Assembly (NCBI GenBank): GCA_945906915.1
Contig: CAMDSI010000124.1
Coordinates: 1 to 6,498 of the forward strand
Source: Spirosoma fluviale
GTDB taxonomy: Bacteria > Bacteroidota > Bacteroidia > Cytophagales > Spirosomataceae
DNA: 6,498 nucleotides
Direction of reading: 5' to 3'
Notes under the pieces: model-generated
What the model saw: the letters and a program-made list of their open reading frames with translations, nothing else
Told to the model about the DNA's origin: nothing
The model's database searches: none
Made by a program: the position numbers and the translations under genes
Shown: one piece after another, positions 5,626-6,498 of the stretch
How the letters are laid out: every line of letters begins with the position of its first letter
Position numbering within the stretch: the stretch's first letter is position 1

Positions 5626-6366
5626 ATGAAAAAACTATTAATCCTTCTTTTCTTTTGTGCATTCACCGTATCAGCGCAGGAATACTATGAAATCAGAACT
5701 TACCAGATGAAATTCCGTGGGAATGTAAATCTGTTAGAATCTTATTTATCCAAAGCCTTAATCCCGGCTCTCAATTCATATGGCGTTTCTAAAGTAGGTA
5801 TATTCAAAGATTACGGAAAACCAGAACCTGGTATGGTTGTAGTCGCAATCCCCTTTCCTACTTTAGCTTCCTATGCGGGATACAAAGAAGCTTTAGAGAA
5901 AAATGCAGTTTATCAGGACGCGGCAAAACCCTATTTCGATAACGTAGGAATGGATAAGCCGATGTTCGAGAAGATCTCGACGTATTTGGCTAAAAGCTTT
6001 ACAGGACATCCCACCTTAAAATTACCCGTAACTAATCCGGGTCGTATCTACGAATGGAGAACGTATGAAGCTTATAATGAAGACGCATTGAAACGCAAGA
6101 TCGCGATGTTCAATGAGGAGGAATTAGGCATATTCAATACGGTAGGATTACACAATGTTTTTTTTGGCGAAGTACTCGCTGGGGAGAATACCCCTTGCTT
6201 AAGCTACATGGTTTCCTTCGAAAATATGGCAGAGCGAGATGCTAACTGGGCTAAATTCAGTGCAAATCCAGATTGGAAACGTATCTCTACAGATGCAAAA
6301 TACGCCAATAGCCACTCCAGAACCGTTCGTAAATTCTTAGAACCGACGAGCTATTCTCAATGGTAA
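5626..6366 (+). CDS. Secreted two-domain NIPSNAP family protein
   Basis: A 246-residue protein counted from the ATG at 5626. An in-frame TTG 18 bases upstream (5608) is a less likely start because it would put polar residues before the signal peptide. Residues 1-17 are a signal peptide (MKKLLILLFFCAFTVSA) with cleavage after VSA, so the mature protein starts QEYYEIRTYQMK. This YEIRTY stretch opens the first NIPSNAP domain, a ferredoxin-like alpha/beta-barrel fold (about residues 20-120). A second copy begins at about residue 140 with RIYEWRTYEAYNEDALKRK and runs to about 235, with LSYMVSFENMAERDANWAKF as its second half. NIPSNAP proteins have no firmly known enzymatic role in bacteria; the fold resembles small dimeric haem- or polyketide-binding barrels. 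The tuf terminator lies upstream and a tRNA-Trp promoter downstream, so it is probably its own transcription unit. No strong promoter is visible in the short gap after the terminator. Confidence 0.88.
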   Translation: MKKLLILLFFCAFTVSAQEYYEIRTYQMKFRGNVNLLESYLSKALIPALNSYGVSKVGIFKDYGKPEPGMVVVAIPFPTLASYAGYKEALEKNAVYQDAAKPYFDNVGMDKPMFEKISTYLAKSFTGHPTLKLPVTNPGRIYEWRTYEAYNEDALKRKIAMFNEEELGIFNTVGLHNVFFGEVLAGENTPCLSYMVSFENMAERDANWAKFSANPDWKRISTDAKYANSHSRTVRKFLEPTSYSQW

Positions 6367-6388
6367 ACAAACAATAATAAGAATGCGA

Positions 6389-6419
6389 TTTGTTAATTGT
6401 CAAAATTTGGCTAAATTTG
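6389..6419 (+). promoter_or_regulatory. Consensus Bacteroidota promoter of tRNA-Trp
   Basis: TTTG at 6389-6392, exactly 19 bases, then TAAATTTG at 6412-6419, a full match to TTTG-N19-TAnnTTTG with the same spacing as the promoter before tRNA-Tyr. The -7 box ends 11 bases before the tRNA, so the transcript has almost no 5' leader. Confidence 0.8.
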
Positions 6420-6430
6420 CAATCCTTTCT

Positions 6431-6498
6431 ACGGGCATAGTATAACGGTAGTATGCAGGTCTCCAAAACCTTTGGTCAGGGTTCGAATCCTTGTGCCC
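6431..6498 (+). tRNA. tRNA-Trp (anticodon CCA), cut by window end
   Basis: The 5' acceptor strand ACGGGCA pairs with TGCCC at the window edge; the last two acceptor bases and the discriminator lie outside. The D arm is GTAT/GTAT, the anticodon loop CTCCAAA carries anticodon CCA at 6463-6465, and the T arm is CAGGG-TTCGAAT-CCTTG. The first anticodon-stem pair (6456 with 6472) is C opposite T, leaving four good pairs. In many bacteria this gene precedes secE and nusG, so those probably follow outside the window. Confidence 0.93.

Overview
The window looks like chromosomal DNA from a Bacteroidota bacterium, most likely a Cytophagales-type aquatic lineage. Three things support this. Two near-perfect Bacteroidota promoters (TTTG, 19 bases, TAnnTTTG) stand before tRNA genes. 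Shine-Dalgarno sequences are largely absent. The gene types fit too: DUF420 plus a small CAMC protein, a sigma/membrane protein/outer-membrane barrel operon, and NIPSNAP. The genus cannot be fixed from sequence alone.

Left part (1-1282): the tail of a DUF420 membrane protein overlaps a small exported CAMC-motif membrane protein. This pair usually closes a cytochrome-oxidase/SCO1 cluster in this phylum. Converging on it is murI (glutamate racemase, D-Glu for peptidoglycan), read from the minus strand.

Middle part (1377-3809): an operon read from the plus strand. It encodes an ECF-type sigma factor, a single-pass membrane protein in the anti-sigma position (4-base ATGA overlap), and a secreted protein with a C-terminal outer-membrane beta-barrel. 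Two things are odd. The sigma gene has an in-frame TAA at codon 68 with the frame fully intact on both sides. The barrel gene carries a 79-bp element of hairpin repeats and 7-base repeats that is translated in frame.

Right part (3839-6498): a translation locus. A consensus promoter is followed by tRNA-Tyr(GTA), tRNA-Gly(TCC), a terminator-like hairpin, tRNA-Thr(GGT) and tuf (EF-Tu), closed by a strong intrinsic terminator. A secreted two-domain NIPSNAP protein comes next. After it, a second consensus promoter drives tRNA-Trp(CCA), which the window end cuts off. The Tyr-Gly-Thr-tuf order matches the E. coli tyrU-glyT-thrT-tufB arrangement. tuf-trpT is a common bacterial neighbourhood that normally continues to secE-nusG, so the NIPSNAP gene looks like an insertion into an otherwise conserved block.

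I see no CRISPR array, transposase, phage gene or clearly new multi-gene system. The points most worth a second look are the interrupted sigma gene and the in-frame repeat element two genes downstream of it.
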